Shown here one piece after another: positions 8,493-17,110 of a stretch of DNA of 64,000 nt. The position numbers and the translations under genes were made by a program. The stretch's first letter is position 1; every line of letters begins with the position of its first letter. The notes below the pieces were generated by a model, which saw only the letters and a program-made list of their open reading frames with translations, was not told where the DNA came from and did no database searches. This DNA is from Vreelandella hamiltonii (GTDB lineage: Bacteria > Pseudomonadota > Gammaproteobacteria > Pseudomonadales > Halomonadaceae): positions 168,711-232,710 of the forward strand of contig NZ_BMXN01000005.1 in assembly GCF_014651775.1 (NCBI RefSeq). Reading direction: 5' to 3'.

Positions 8493-9314
8493 ATGGAACC
8501 CACCGACGCCGCTGCTGATGAGCCGCAACCCTCCGAAAAAGACCGCAACTTCGTCACCGCGCTGGCGCGTGGGCTGGAACTGCTCCGCGCCTTTGGAACG
8601 GGCGAGGAGTACCTGGGCAATGCGGAGCTCTCCAATCGCACCCGCATTCCCCGCCCCACGGTGTCACGGCTGACCTACACGCTGACCCAGCTTGGCTACT
8701 TGCAGCATAACCGCCATCTGGAAAAGTACCGCCTGGGGCCAGGGGTGCTGGCACTGGGCTACCGCTTTCTGGCCAACATGGGGATACGCGAAGTCGCCCG
8801 CCCCCATCTGCAGCAGTTTGCCGATGCCACCGACTGTAACGTCAGCCTGGGCAGTGCCGACCGCAGCGACATGGTGTATCTGGAAACCTGCCATGGCCAC
8901 GGCCCGCTGATCATTCGCCTGGACGTGGGCTCCCGGCTGCCCATCGCCACGTCGGCCATCGGGCGCGCGTGGCTTTGCGGGCTGTCTGGCGAGCGTCGCC
9001 ATCAAGTGATGCAAGAGCTGGCCGCGTTTCATGGCAGCGACTGGCCCCGCCTGCAGGCGGGCATCGAACAGAGCCTGCACGACTATGCCGAGTACGGCTT
9101 CTGCCTCTCCGAACAGGATTGGCAGCGGGATATCAGCGCGGTGGCGATGCCGCTGATTCTGGAAGATGGTGCGGAAGTCATGGCCATCAATTGTGGCGGC
9201 TCCAGCCTGCGGCTGGATCATGATCGCCTGGTCAACAATCTTGGCCCACGACTCAAGGAGGTCGCTGCCCGCATCAAGCAGGAACTCGCCCCCAAATATG
9301 GGGCTTCACGTTAA
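8493..9314 (+). CDS. IclR-family transcriptional regulator
   Basis: A 273-residue regulator with an N-terminal winged helix-turn-helix (about residues 25-85; recognition region NRTRIPRPTVSRLTYTLTQLGYL) and a C-terminal IclR effector domain (about 100-265; TSAIGRAWLCGL and the SGERRH segment). It resembles PcaR/PobR-type regulators of aromatic and dicarboxylic acid degradation genes. The ATG at 8493 is preferred over an adjacent TTG. Position at the end of the beta-oxidation cluster suggests it controls the divergent promoter at 5363-5604. Confidence 0.93.
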   Translation: MEPTDAAADEPQPSEKDRNFVTALARGLELLRAFGTGEEYLGNAELSNRTRIPRPTVSRLTYTLTQLGYLQHNRHLEKYRLGPGVLALGYRFLANMGIREVARPHLQQFADATDCNVSLGSADRSDMVYLETCHGHGPLIIRLDVGSRLPIATSAIGRAWLCGLSGERRHQVMQELAAFHGSDWPRLQAGIEQSLHDYAEYGFCLSEQDWQRDISAVAMPLILEDGAEVMAINCGGSSLRLDHDRLVNNLGPRLKEVAARIKQELAPKYGASR

Positions 9315-9398
9315 TCCCGTTGCCGACGACCTTTCACTAACGCTCGTTTGAATGCATCATGGAGCATTAATCGCCTTGTCGGCACATGGGGAGCAGGG

Positions 9399-10511
9399 AT
9401 GCCAAACGAGTGGATCACGCAACACGATGATCACATAGCGCTGCACGGGGAATGGACGCTTCGCCACTATTCGGCCTTGAGAGACACGCTGAATCGACAG
9501 CAGGAGGTCTCTGAGGCGTCTATCCAGCTGCCCGGCTTCGACAAACTGGACACGGCGGGCGCCGCGCTGGTCATCGAGCTGGTAGGCGTTGACAAAGCCA
9601 AGCAGGTAAATGAGTGGGCCAGCGAGCTACCGGACGCGCAGCAAGCTCTGCTGATGCGTCTGGCCGAGGCGATGGCATCCCCGCTGGAAAATGACCAACC
9701 GCGCGCCTCTCGCGTCAGCGAAGCACTGGCTTCCATCGGTCAGCAGATGAGCGGTTTGTGGTCTCAGCAGCGTCAACTGCTGGGGTTCATCGGTCTGGTG
9801 CTGGCGGCCTTCGCACCGCTCGTGTTACGGCCCAGCCGCTGGCGCATCACCGCTACGGTGGCCCATGTGCAGCAAAGTGGCCTGAATGCCGTGCCCATCG
9901 TGGCCCTATTGACCTTCATGGTGGGGGCCGTGGTGGCCTTTCTCGGGGCCACGGTGCTGGAAGACTTTGGGGCCACGGTGTACACCATCGATCTGGTGGC
10001 GTTTTCCTTCCTGCGTGAATTCGGCGTGCTACTGGCGGCCATTCTGCTGGCGGGGCGTACTGCCAGCGCCTTCACGGCGCAGTTGGGGGCCATGAAATCC
10101 AACGAGGAGATCGACGCCCTCAAAACCCAAGGGCTGGACCCCATCGAGCTGCTGGTGCTGCCCCGGGTCATGGCCATGCTGATCAGCCTGCCCCTGCTGG
10201 CCTTCGTCGGCATGCTCAGTGGCCTGGTCGGTGGCGCCATGGTCGCCACCCTCTCGCTGGATATCTCCCTGACCCAATTCATGGACACGCTCCAGAACGA
10301 CGTCTCGGTGACGCATTTTCTGGTGGGCATGAGCAAGGCCCCGGTGTTTGCTTTCGTGATTGCCGTGATTGGCTGCCTGGAAGGCTTCAAGGTCAGCGGC
10401 AGTGCCCAGTCCGTGGGCACCCATACGACCTCCAGCGTCGTACAATCCATTTTCATGGTGATTCTACTGGACGCCCTGGCGGCACTCTTTTTCATGGAGA
10501 TGGGATGGTAA
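9399..10511 (+). CDS. MlaE-family lipid ABC permease with N-terminal STAS domain
   Basis: A 370-residue protein: residues 1-95 form a STAS-like domain (HGEWTLRHYSALRDTL, then an alternating helix/strand segment around LPGFDKLDTAGAAL), and about 110-370 are an MlaE permease with five to six membrane helices and the family motif around FLREFGVLLAAILLAGRTAS. In Escherichia coli the STAS partner MlaB is a separate protein; here it is fused. I chose the ATG at 9399, with GGAG upstream, over a TTG at 9348. The gene overlaps the next ATPase gene by seven bases. Role: inner-membrane channel of an MCE lipid transporter. Confidence 0.93.
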   Translation: MPNEWITQHDDHIALHGEWTLRHYSALRDTLNRQQEVSEASIQLPGFDKLDTAGAALVIELVGVDKAKQVNEWASELPDAQQALLMRLAEAMASPLENDQPRASRVSEALASIGQQMSGLWSQQRQLLGFIGLVLAAFAPLVLRPSRWRITATVAHVQQSGLNAVPIVALLTFMVGAVVAFLGATVLEDFGATVYTIDLVAFSFLREFGVLLAAILLAGRTASAFTAQLGAMKSNEEIDALKTQGLDPIELLVLPRVMAMLISLPLLAFVGMLSGLVGGAMVATLSLDISLTQFMDTLQNDVSVTHFLVGMSKAPVFAFVIAVIGCLEGFKVSGSAQSVGTHTTSSVVQSIFMVILLDALAALFFMEMGW

Positions 10512-11326
10512 AGGAACACCACAAGACACCCGATGCCCGCGACGACCACGCGGCCATCACCGTCGAGGGGCTGGTCAACCGCTTTGGAAGCCACGTGGTC
10601 CACGAAGACCTCGACCTGACGCTGCAGCGCGGTGAAATTCTCGGCGTGGTCGGCGGGTCGGGCACCGGCAAATCCGTATTGCTACGCAGTATCGTCGGTC
10701 TCAAGAAGCCCGATGGGGGCCGCATCGACGTGTTGGGCAACCGGCTCGACGAGCTGAGCGATGCCGAGCGCAGCCAGGTCGAACGGCGGTTTGGCGTGCT
10801 TTTCCAGCGTGGTGCCCTGTTCAGCTCGCTGACGCTACAGGAAAACGTCGCGCTCCCCCTCATCGAGCACGCCAAGCTGTCCCGAGAAGAAGCCGAGTAC
10901 CTGGCGCGCATCAAGCTGGCGCTGGTCGGCCTGCCCCCGCAGGCGGCGCGACAGTTCCCGGAGTCGCTGTCGGGGGGCATGGTCAAGCGCGCCGCGCTGG
11001 CTCGCGCCCTGGCCCTGGACCCTGACATTCTGTTTCTCGACGAACCCACCGCCGGGCTGGACCCTATCGGGGCCGCCGCCTTCGATCAGCTGCTGGTCAC
11101 CTTGAGAGACGCCCTGGGGTTCAGCGTCTTTCTGGTCACCCACGACCTGGACACGCTCTACGCCGCCTGCGACCGCGTCGCGGTGTTATCCCAGAAGCGC
11201 GTGCTGGTGGCCGATACCCTGGAGAAAGTCGCCCAGACCGACGACGAGTGGATACAGGACTATTTCAATGGCCCCCGTGGACGCGCCGCGCAGCGCTCTG
11301 CCGAACCGACTTCCCGCGAGGAGTGA
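10505..11326 (+). CDS. MlaF-like ATP-binding subunit of the MCE lipid transporter
   Basis: A 273-residue ABC ATPase. The Walker A sequence is GGSGTGKS (about 52-59), the signature LSGGMVKR (about 155) and Walker B DILFLDEP with the H-loop THD further on. The sequence RFGVLFQRGALFSSLTLQENV at the Q-loop is characteristic of the MlaF group. It starts inside the end of the permease gene, indicating coupled translation, and the MCE protein gene begins five bases after its stop. It powers lipid movement by the permease. Confidence 0.95.
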   Translation: MVKEHHKTPDARDDHAAITVEGLVNRFGSHVVHEDLDLTLQRGEILGVVGGSGTGKSVLLRSIVGLKKPDGGRIDVLGNRLDELSDAERSQVERRFGVLFQRGALFSSLTLQENVALPLIEHAKLSREEAEYLARIKLALVGLPPQAARQFPESLSGGMVKRAALARALALDPDILFLDEPTAGLDPIGAAAFDQLLVTLRDALGFSVFLVTHDLDTLYAACDRVAVLSQKRVLVADTLEKVAQTDDEWIQDYFNGPRGRAAQRSAEPTSREE

Positions 11327-11331
11327 GACAT

Positions 11332-12273
11332 ATGGAAACCCGCGCGCACCATATCATGATCGGCTTGTTCACCGTGCTCACGGCAGCCGCTGCCCTGCTC
11401 TTTGCCCTATGGATGAGCCACGCGGCGGGCGAGCGCGACTACCAGCCCTACCGCATCCTGTTCGAGCGCAGCGTCAGCGGCCTGGCGGTGGGCAGCAAGG
11501 TGCAGTACAACGGCATCGAGGTAGGTGATGTCACCGAATTGAGCCTCAACCCGGATGACCCCCGCCAGGTGCTGGCCAGTATCCGTGTGTACGACGACAC
11601 CCCGGTCAAGACCGATACCCGGGCACGTCTGGCCTTTGCCAGCATTACTGGCAGCATGTCCGTTCAGCTGCATGGCGGCACGCCGGAGACCCCGCGCCTG
11701 CTGGACCAGAGCGATGACGACATGCCGTTCATTCGCGCCGACCCGTCGCCGATTGCCACGCTCTTCGAAGAGGGCGAAGAGATGATCGACAACATCAACG
11801 CCATTCTGAAAAACGTCAACGAGCTGTTCAACGACGACAATCGCCAGGAGGCAGGCAACATTCTCACCAACGTTGCCCAGATCACCGACATGATTGCCTC
11901 CCAGCAGTCTGCTCTGGACGAGAACATGGCCCTGTTCGGGGAGGTCTCGCGTCAGGCCACCGCCACCCTGGAAAGCATCGAGACCTTAAGCCAGGAAGCG
12001 CATTCGCTGCTCAGCCGCGAAGGTCGAGAGGTCATGCAGAGCGCCGAGAATGCCAGCCGCGACGTGGCCAACGCCGCCCAGCGCATCGAACAGCTGGTGG
12101 ATGACAATGCAGGTGCCGTGGAAAGCACGCTGCAAAGCACCCGCGATATTGCCCCGGCCCTGGCGGCGCTGCGCGCCACCCTGACCACCCTGGATCGCAT
12201 TACCCGCCAGCTCGAAGAGAACCCCACCAACTTTTTGCTGGGTCGTGACCAGATAGAGGAGTTCCGCCCATGA
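11332..12273 (+). CDS. MlaD-family MCE lipoprotein-binding/transport protein
   Basis: A 313-residue protein with one N-terminal membrane anchor (about residues 8-27) and a single MCE domain (about 38-115; SVSGLAVGSKVQYNGIEVGDV). A long helical, probably trimer- or hexamer-forming C-terminal region (about 140-300) follows. MCE proteins form the periplasmic ring that shuttles lipids between membranes. The ATG at 11332 is preceded by GAGGAG. The extended coiled region is longer than in E. coli MlaD and closer to Pqi/Yeb-like needle forms. Confidence 0.93.
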   Translation: METRAHHIMIGLFTVLTAAAALLFALWMSHAAGERDYQPYRILFERSVSGLAVGSKVQYNGIEVGDVTELSLNPDDPRQVLASIRVYDDTPVKTDTRARLAFASITGSMSVQLHGGTPETPRLLDQSDDDMPFIRADPSPIATLFEEGEEMIDNINAILKNVNELFNDDNRQEAGNILTNVAQITDMIASQQSALDENMALFGEVSRQATATLESIETLSQEAHSLLSREGREVMQSAENASRDVANAAQRIEQLVDDNAGAVESTLQSTRDIAPALAALRATLTTLDRITRQLEENPTNFLLGRDQIEEFRP

Positions 12274-12935
12274 TGTTCAAGACCCTGCTAGCCAAAGCCC
12301 TGCACATCAGGCTACTTCGAAACGGGGCCCTTCGAATCAGCCCCCTGCGTACAGGCGCCCTGCTGATCATTCTGGCCACCCTGACGGCCTGTTCGATCCT
12401 GCCCGACAACGAACCGGCCACGCTCTATCGGCTGCCGGCCGTAGACACCTCAGGGCAGCCGAATGCAGCGGCCACCCACGCCATGACGCTGGGCATCGCC
12501 ACGCCAGAAACGGGGCACTTGCTGGGCAGCAACCGCATGGTGGTATTTCCGGAAGGCAACGTGGTGAACGTCTACGAAGGCGCACGCTGGCACGAGGACG
12601 CTCCGGACATGCTCAAGGCCCGGCTCATCGAAGGCCTGCAGGCCCAGCAGCGGTTTGCGAGCGTCGGCAGTGATCGCCTGCCCCACGACCTGACCCTGCT
12701 CAGCGAGCTGCGCCACTTCCAGAGCGAATATGACGATACGCCGCCCAGCGTCAACGTGCAGCTGGATGTACAGCTGGTTGACAGTAACCGCGCGCCCTTG
12801 GCGACCAGCAGCTTCGCCATACGCAAGCGTGCCAGCAGCGTCGCCATTGCCGACGTGGTCGATGCCTTCGGCGCAGCGTCCGATGATTTGAATCAGCAGT
12901 TGGGCGAGTGGCTGACCCGCGAGGTAACCCGCTAA
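12270..12935 (+). CDS. PqiC/YmbA-like ABC-type transport auxiliary lipoprotein
   Basis: A 221-residue outer-membrane lipoprotein of the PqiC (DUF330/ABC_trans_aux) type. The signal peptide ends in the lipobox LTAC, with the lipidated cysteine at about residue 41, which makes the signal unusually long; a later start is possible but no internal ATG was found. The first ATG overlaps the MCE gene stop (ATGA). The family partners MCE proteins at the outer membrane, so the operon would encode permease, ATPase, MCE bridge and outer-membrane end. The stop overlaps the convergent kinase gene. Confidence 0.88.
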   Translation: MMFKTLLAKALHIRLLRNGALRISPLRTGALLIILATLTACSILPDNEPATLYRLPAVDTSGQPNAAATHAMTLGIATPETGHLLGSNRMVVFPEGNVVNVYEGARWHEDAPDMLKARLIEGLQAQQRFASVGSDRLPHDLTLLSELRHFQSEYDDTPPSVNVQLDVQLVDSNRAPLATSSFAIRKRASSVAIADVVDAFGAASDDLNQQLGEWLTREVTR

Positions 12936-14794
12936 CGCGGATCGATTGCTCCACCGCTCAGCTTGCGCAGATAGTCGCGCGGGTCTCTGGGGTAGTAGTG
13001 GGCAGGCTGGCACTCCAGGTGGGTAAAGAACCGGGTGTCCTTGTAGGGCATTTTCATGAAGCCCGACACCCCCAGCCCTTCGATCTGATTGACGCTGTCC
13101 AGCATGTGCGCCAGCAGCGCAGAGAACGCCTGCTCTCGGCGTGGGTCCAGCAGACGGTAGTAGCTATGAATCTTCAGGTGTCTGGGCAGCGCCTCGAAGA
13201 TGATCATGCCGGTATGGTGGATGTCGTTGAGCTGCTCCAACAGGGCCATGATGCTTTCGGGCAACACCAGCAGCTCTTCTGGATCCGGACCATCTTCGAA
13301 GTAGCTGTGCTGGCGGGTGCGATCCTCCATCTCCGGCACGGCGCTCACCTCATACCCGATGGTCATGCCCGGCTGCGCAGCGAACGATGCATCGGCGCTT
13401 TCCCGCTCCAGGTGCAGCGTCTGCCGCGCATTGAACAGGCAACTCTTGAAAATACCCTGGCGATGGATGGCCCGCGCCAGATGCACCATGTTATTCACCG
13501 CTTCGGTAAAGGCAGGCTTCAGGTCGGGGTCGTGCAGATTGAGCGACGAGTCGATATAGACACCCTCCCGCTCCCAGCGCACGGCCAGCCCGCCCACCAC
13601 GGGGTATTTGCCCAACCGGCTCACCGACGCCAGAAAGGCTTTCTCGGTGTCGCCCATGCCCTGCATGAACTGCTTGTAGTAGCGGTCCAGCTGCACGTCA
13701 TTGACGTCATTGAGGGTTTCTTCGACGCTGGCCTCGCGCAGAAAGGCCTTGCGAGAGCTGTACACCACGGTATCGATCTCCCGACGCTGGCGATGCCCCC
13801 AGATCGGCACCAGGGGCGGCGGCGGCACGGCAGGCAAGTCGATCATCACGGTTCTGGCCATGCGCGGCATTTCACGAATGAAGTGATCCCCCGCGCGGCG
13901 GCGAATGGCCGGGTCGGCATCCAGCAGCCCATCCAGCGTGCGGGCAAACTCGATGGGCAGGCCCAACGCACTGGCCGGAATCGCCCGGCAGCCAAAACGG
14001 CAGGACTGTGCCGATGCCAGGGCATACAGGGTCCCCGCCACCCCCTGTTCGTCGAAACGCGGCGATGACAGCGCGCCGTTGAGCTGCTCATCGCCGATGA
14101 AGTAGACATCGCCCAGCCGTGCGTTGGTCTGCTGCAGGTTATCCGACATCAGCTCCATCACGTTGGCACCGACGAACTGCAGCGCCGCATCCAGCTGGGC
14201 AAAGACCGACGACCCCCAATCGATCAGGGCGATGCTTTCCCTGCTGGCGTCGAACACCAGGTTGGAAGGCTTGATGTCGCCATGCACCACCGGGCGGGCA
14301 TGGGGGCCGGTTTCCCGGCGCAGGGTGACCAGAATATCCGCCAACTGTGCGGCAATATGCACCACCAGGCGCGGCGAAAGCCGCCCCTGGCGCAGCGATA
14401 CTTGCTCGAGATTCCAGCCGGGCGCGCGCTCCATGACCAGAATGGACTGACCGCGCACGCGCTGATAGGCGATCAGTCCGGGAATCAGAGGGTGGCTGAC
14501 CTGATCGAGCATGAACGCCTCTTCTTCGAGGCGCTCTTGCAAGTGTGTAGGCAGCGTGATGCGCGAGAACTTGAACACATAGTGGGTGGGCTGCCCCTGC
14601 TGCTGAGCGCTGCCCGCAAACACGAAACCATAGGCCCCCTTGCCAATCAGCTCGATGTCCCGGTATCCCAGCTGCACCAGCTGAGCCTGGCACAGCGCTA
14701 CCCAGTCTTTCAGCTTGCGCGCATCGTGATGGCTCAGCAGATAGACCGACTGCTCCTCTGGAATATAGAACTGCTGTAGCGCTGCCTGACTCAT
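12932..14794 (-). CDS. Hanks-type Ser/Thr protein kinase with a large unassigned C-terminal region
   Basis: A 620-residue protein. Residues about 45-300 carry kinase motifs: glycine loop GKGAYGFVF (51-59), a candidate ATP lysine in YVFKFS (K75), catalytic loop HGDIKPSN (171-178; D173, K175, N178) and metal motif DWG (192-194) in place of DFG. HGD instead of HRD marks an arginine-lacking kinase. Residues about 330-620 match no domain I know. There is no membrane segment. The gene begins 18 bp after the E2 gene and is the last gene of the branched-chain dehydrogenase operon. A regulatory role toward that complex is inference. Its stop overlaps the convergent lipoprotein gene by three bases. Confidence 0.85.
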   Translation of the reverse strand: MSQAALQQFYIPEEQSVYLLSHHDARKLKDWVALCQAQLVQLGYRDIELIGKGAYGFVFAGSAQQQGQPTHYVFKFSRITLPTHLQERLEEEAFMLDQVSHPLIPGLIAYQRVRGQSILVMERAPGWNLEQVSLRQGRLSPRLVVHIAAQLADILVTLRRETGPHARPVVHGDIKPSNLVFDASRESIALIDWGSSVFAQLDAALQFVGANVMELMSDNLQQTNARLGDVYFIGDEQLNGALSSPRFDEQGVAGTLYALASAQSCRFGCRAIPASALGLPIEFARTLDGLLDADPAIRRRAGDHFIREMPRMARTVMIDLPAVPPPPLVPIWGHRQRREIDTVVYSSRKAFLREASVEETLNDVNDVQLDRYYKQFMQGMGDTEKAFLASVSRLGKYPVVGGLAVRWEREGVYIDSSLNLHDPDLKPAFTEAVNNMVHLARAIHRQGIFKSCLFNARQTLHLERESADASFAAQPGMTIGYEVSAVPEMEDRTRQHSYFEDGPDPEELLVLPESIMALLEQLNDIHHTGMIIFEALPRHLKIHSYYRLLDPRREQAFSALLAHMLDSVNQIEGLGVSGFMKMPYKDTRFFTHLECQPAHYYPRDPRDYLRKLSGGAIDPR

Positions 14795-14812
14795 GGGGGC
14801 AATGGCCTTGGG

Positions 14813-16114
14813 TCAGGCCAAATGCAGCAGCATGGTCTCTGGCGCTTCCAGAGACGCTTTCCAGTGATTGCAGAAGCGCGCAATGGTGCCGCCGTCGATG
14901 AATCGATGGTCTCCCGCCCAGGTCACGGTCATGATGGCGCGTCGCTGCACGGCGCCCTCGGCATCGAAACGCGGCAGCCACTGGGTCTTGCCGATGGCCA
15001 CGATGGCCGCTTCCGGGGCGTTGATGATGGGAGCGGCATAGGTGCCGCCCAGGGCGCCAATATTGGAAATGCTGATGGTGCCACCCTTGAGGTCCGCCTG
15101 ATCCACACGACCTTCCCGCGCCGCCTGAGTCAATCGGCTCACCTCCTTGGCAATGTCCAGCAGGCTCAGCTGCTCCACCGCTTTCACGTTCGGCACCAGC
15201 AAGCCCGCCTTGCTGTCCACCGCCATGCCGATATTGCACTGGGCAAAATAGTGCAGCTCGTCCCCCTCGGCATTGAGCTGCGCATTGAGGATGGGGTGCT
15301 CGGCCACGGCCAGCGCCAGCGCCTTCATGAAGAACGGCATCAGCGTCAGCCGCTCCCCCAGCGCTTCTACCCGGGGCTTGAGGCGCTCGCGCAGCGCCAG
15401 CAGCTCAGTGACATCCACCTCTTCCCCATAATGAAAGTGCGGTATGGTCGTCGCGGCTTCCACCATGCGCCGAGCCATGACGGCGCGCACGCCGCGAAGG
15501 GGCTCGACCCGGGCGGGACCTGACTGGCCCACCGCCAGTTTCCCTTGGGTGTGATGGGCCGTGTCGCTGGGCGCAGCGTGGCTGGACTTCACATGCGCCA
15601 GCACGTCTTCCTTCAATACGCGGCCATCCTTGCCGCTACCGGCAATGTCCGCCAGCACCAGCCGATGCTCGCGCACCAGCCGCCTGACGGCCGGGCTGGC
15701 CGGGGTTTTCACCGGGCAGGCTGGCCCTTCCGTCGGGCACTGTGGCGTCGATTGTTCGACGCTGGGCGATGGCGCGGAAGGTGGCGTTTTGCTGATATCA
15801 GCAGCGTCGCTGGCAGGGGAACGAGTGTTCTCTGAACTCTTTTTTGCAACCTCTTCTGCACTCTCTTTGGCACCCTCTTCTGCACCTTGATAGGCGTAAA
15901 GCGGCGCATGCACCTTGGCGATTTTCCCTTGGGGCACATACAGTTTGGTCACCGTGCCCGCTTCGGGCGCAGTGATCTCCACCAGCGCCTTGTCGGTCAT
16001 GACCTCGACGATGGGCTGGTCTTCTTCGATGGTGTCGCCTTCGGCCACTCGCCATTCCACCACTTCACACTCGACGATGCCTTCACCGATATCCGGTAGT
16101 AAAAAATCACTCAT
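14813..16114 (-). CDS. bkdB: Branched-chain 2-oxoacid dehydrogenase E2 (lipoyl acyltransferase)
   Basis: A 433-residue E2 core subunit transferring acyl groups from lipoamide to CoA. Order: one lipoyl domain (1-77, lipoyl lysine K42 in VMTDKALVEI), an acidic Ala/Pro/Ser linker, a peripheral-subunit-binding domain (about 138-176, ASPAVRRLVREH...GKDGRVLKEDV) and the catalytic domain (about 205-433) with the active-site HRFIDGG (H403, D407). I chose the ATG at 16114, preceded by GGGAG; a TTG start overlapping the E1beta stop is possible. One lipoyl domain and the SISNIGALGGTYAAPIIN segment favour the branched-chain type over pyruvate E2. Confidence 0.93.
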   Translation of the reverse strand: MSDFLLPDIGEGIVECEVVEWRVAEGDTIEEDQPIVEVMTDKALVEITAPEAGTVTKLYVPQGKIAKVHAPLYAYQGAEEGAKESAEEVAKKSSENTRSPASDAADISKTPPSAPSPSVEQSTPQCPTEGPACPVKTPASPAVRRLVREHRLVLADIAGSGKDGRVLKEDVLAHVKSSHAAPSDTAHHTQGKLAVGQSGPARVEPLRGVRAVMARRMVEAATTIPHFHYGEEVDVTELLALRERLKPRVEALGERLTLMPFFMKALALAVAEHPILNAQLNAEGDELHYFAQCNIGMAVDSKAGLLVPNVKAVEQLSLLDIAKEVSRLTQAAREGRVDQADLKGGTISISNIGALGGTYAAPIINAPEAAIVAIGKTQWLPRFDAEGAVQRRAIMTVTWAGDHRFIDGGTIARFCNHWKASLEAPETMLLHLA

Positions 16115-16131
16115 GACCGTTCTCCCTTGCG

Positions 16132-17109
16132 TCAAAAATTCACGCTTTCGCGAATCGCTTCAAAAATTTTCAGATGGTCCGGCAGGTACTCTTTCTCCAG
16201 GATCAGCGGGAAAGGTGTATCCAGACCGGTCACCCGAGTAATCGGCGACTCCAGATAGAGAAAACAGCGCTCCTGTATCGTGGCGGCGATCTCACCGGCA
16301 AAACCTCCGGTCAGCGGCGCTTCGTGGCTGACGATCATACGACCGGTCTTGAAGACCGACTCGGCAACGGTATCCACATCCCAGGGCAGCAGTGAACGCA
16401 GATCGATGACCTCGCAGGCAATGCCCTGCTCTTCGGCCAGCTCGGCGGCCTTGCCGATCACTTCCATTTGCGCTCCCCAACCCACCAGGGTGATATCGCT
16501 GCCCTCCCTGACGACCTCGGCCTCACCAATGGGCAGCTGATAGTCGTCTTCGGGCACTTCGCCCACGGCGGCCCGGTAGAGGCGTTTGGGCTCCAGAAAC
16601 AGGACCGGGTCGGGGTCACGGATCGCCCCCAACAGCAACCCCTTGGCCTGATAGGGGTTGCGCGGCACTACTACCTTCAGGCCCGGCGTGTGGGTAAAGT
16701 AGGCTTCTGGCGACTGAGAGTGATACAAGCCACCCGAGATGCCGCCGCCATACGGCGTGCGGATGGTCAGGCCACCCACGTTAAACAGATCGCCAGAGCG
16801 GTAGCGGAACTTGGCGGTTTCGTTGACGATCTGGTCGAAGGCGGGAAAGATGTAGTCGGCGAACTGAATCTCCGCCACGGGCACCGAGCCCTGGGCAGCC
16901 AGACCGTTGGCAAAGCCGATGATGCCCTGCTCCACCAGCGGCGTGTTGAAACAGCGCGCCTTGCCATACTTCTCCTGCAAATGGCTGGTCGCTCGGAATA
17001 CCCCGCCAAAAATCCCCACGTCTTCACCAAAGCAGATGACCTTGTCATCTTCCGCCATGGCGATGTCCAGGGCGTTATTGATGGCCTGCAGCATGTTCAT
17101 GGTGCTCAT
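16132..17109 (-). CDS. bkdA2: Branched-chain 2-oxoacid dehydrogenase E1 subunit beta
   Basis: A 325-residue transketolase-like beta subunit (pyrimidine-binding half around [14 protein letters not shown] and [18 protein letters not shown]-terminal domain from about residue 200). [12 protein letters not shown] contains the active-site histidine typical of branched-chain E1beta. The ATG at 17109, just after the E1alpha stop and with GGAG in the E1alpha tail, is preferred over a longer frame overlapping E1alpha. It forms the alpha2beta2 thiamine-diphosphate enzyme with the upstream gene product. Confidence 0.94.
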   Translation of the reverse strand: MSTMNMLQAINNALDIAMAEDDKVICFGEDVGIFGGVFRATSHLQEKYGKARCFNTPLVEQGIIGFANGLAAQGSVPVAEIQFADYIFPAFDQIVNETAKFRYRSGDLFNVGGLTIRTPYGGGISGGLYHSQSPEAYFTHTPGLKVVVPRNPYQAKGLLLGAIRDPDPVLFLEPKRLYRAAVGEVPEDDYQLPIGEAEVVREGSDITLVGWGAQMEVIGKAAELAEEQGIACEVIDLRSLLPWDVDTVAESVFKTGRMIVSHEAPLTGGFAGEIAATIQERCFLYLESPITRVTGLDTPFPLILEKEYLPDHLKIFEAIRESVNF

Positions 17110-17110
17110 C

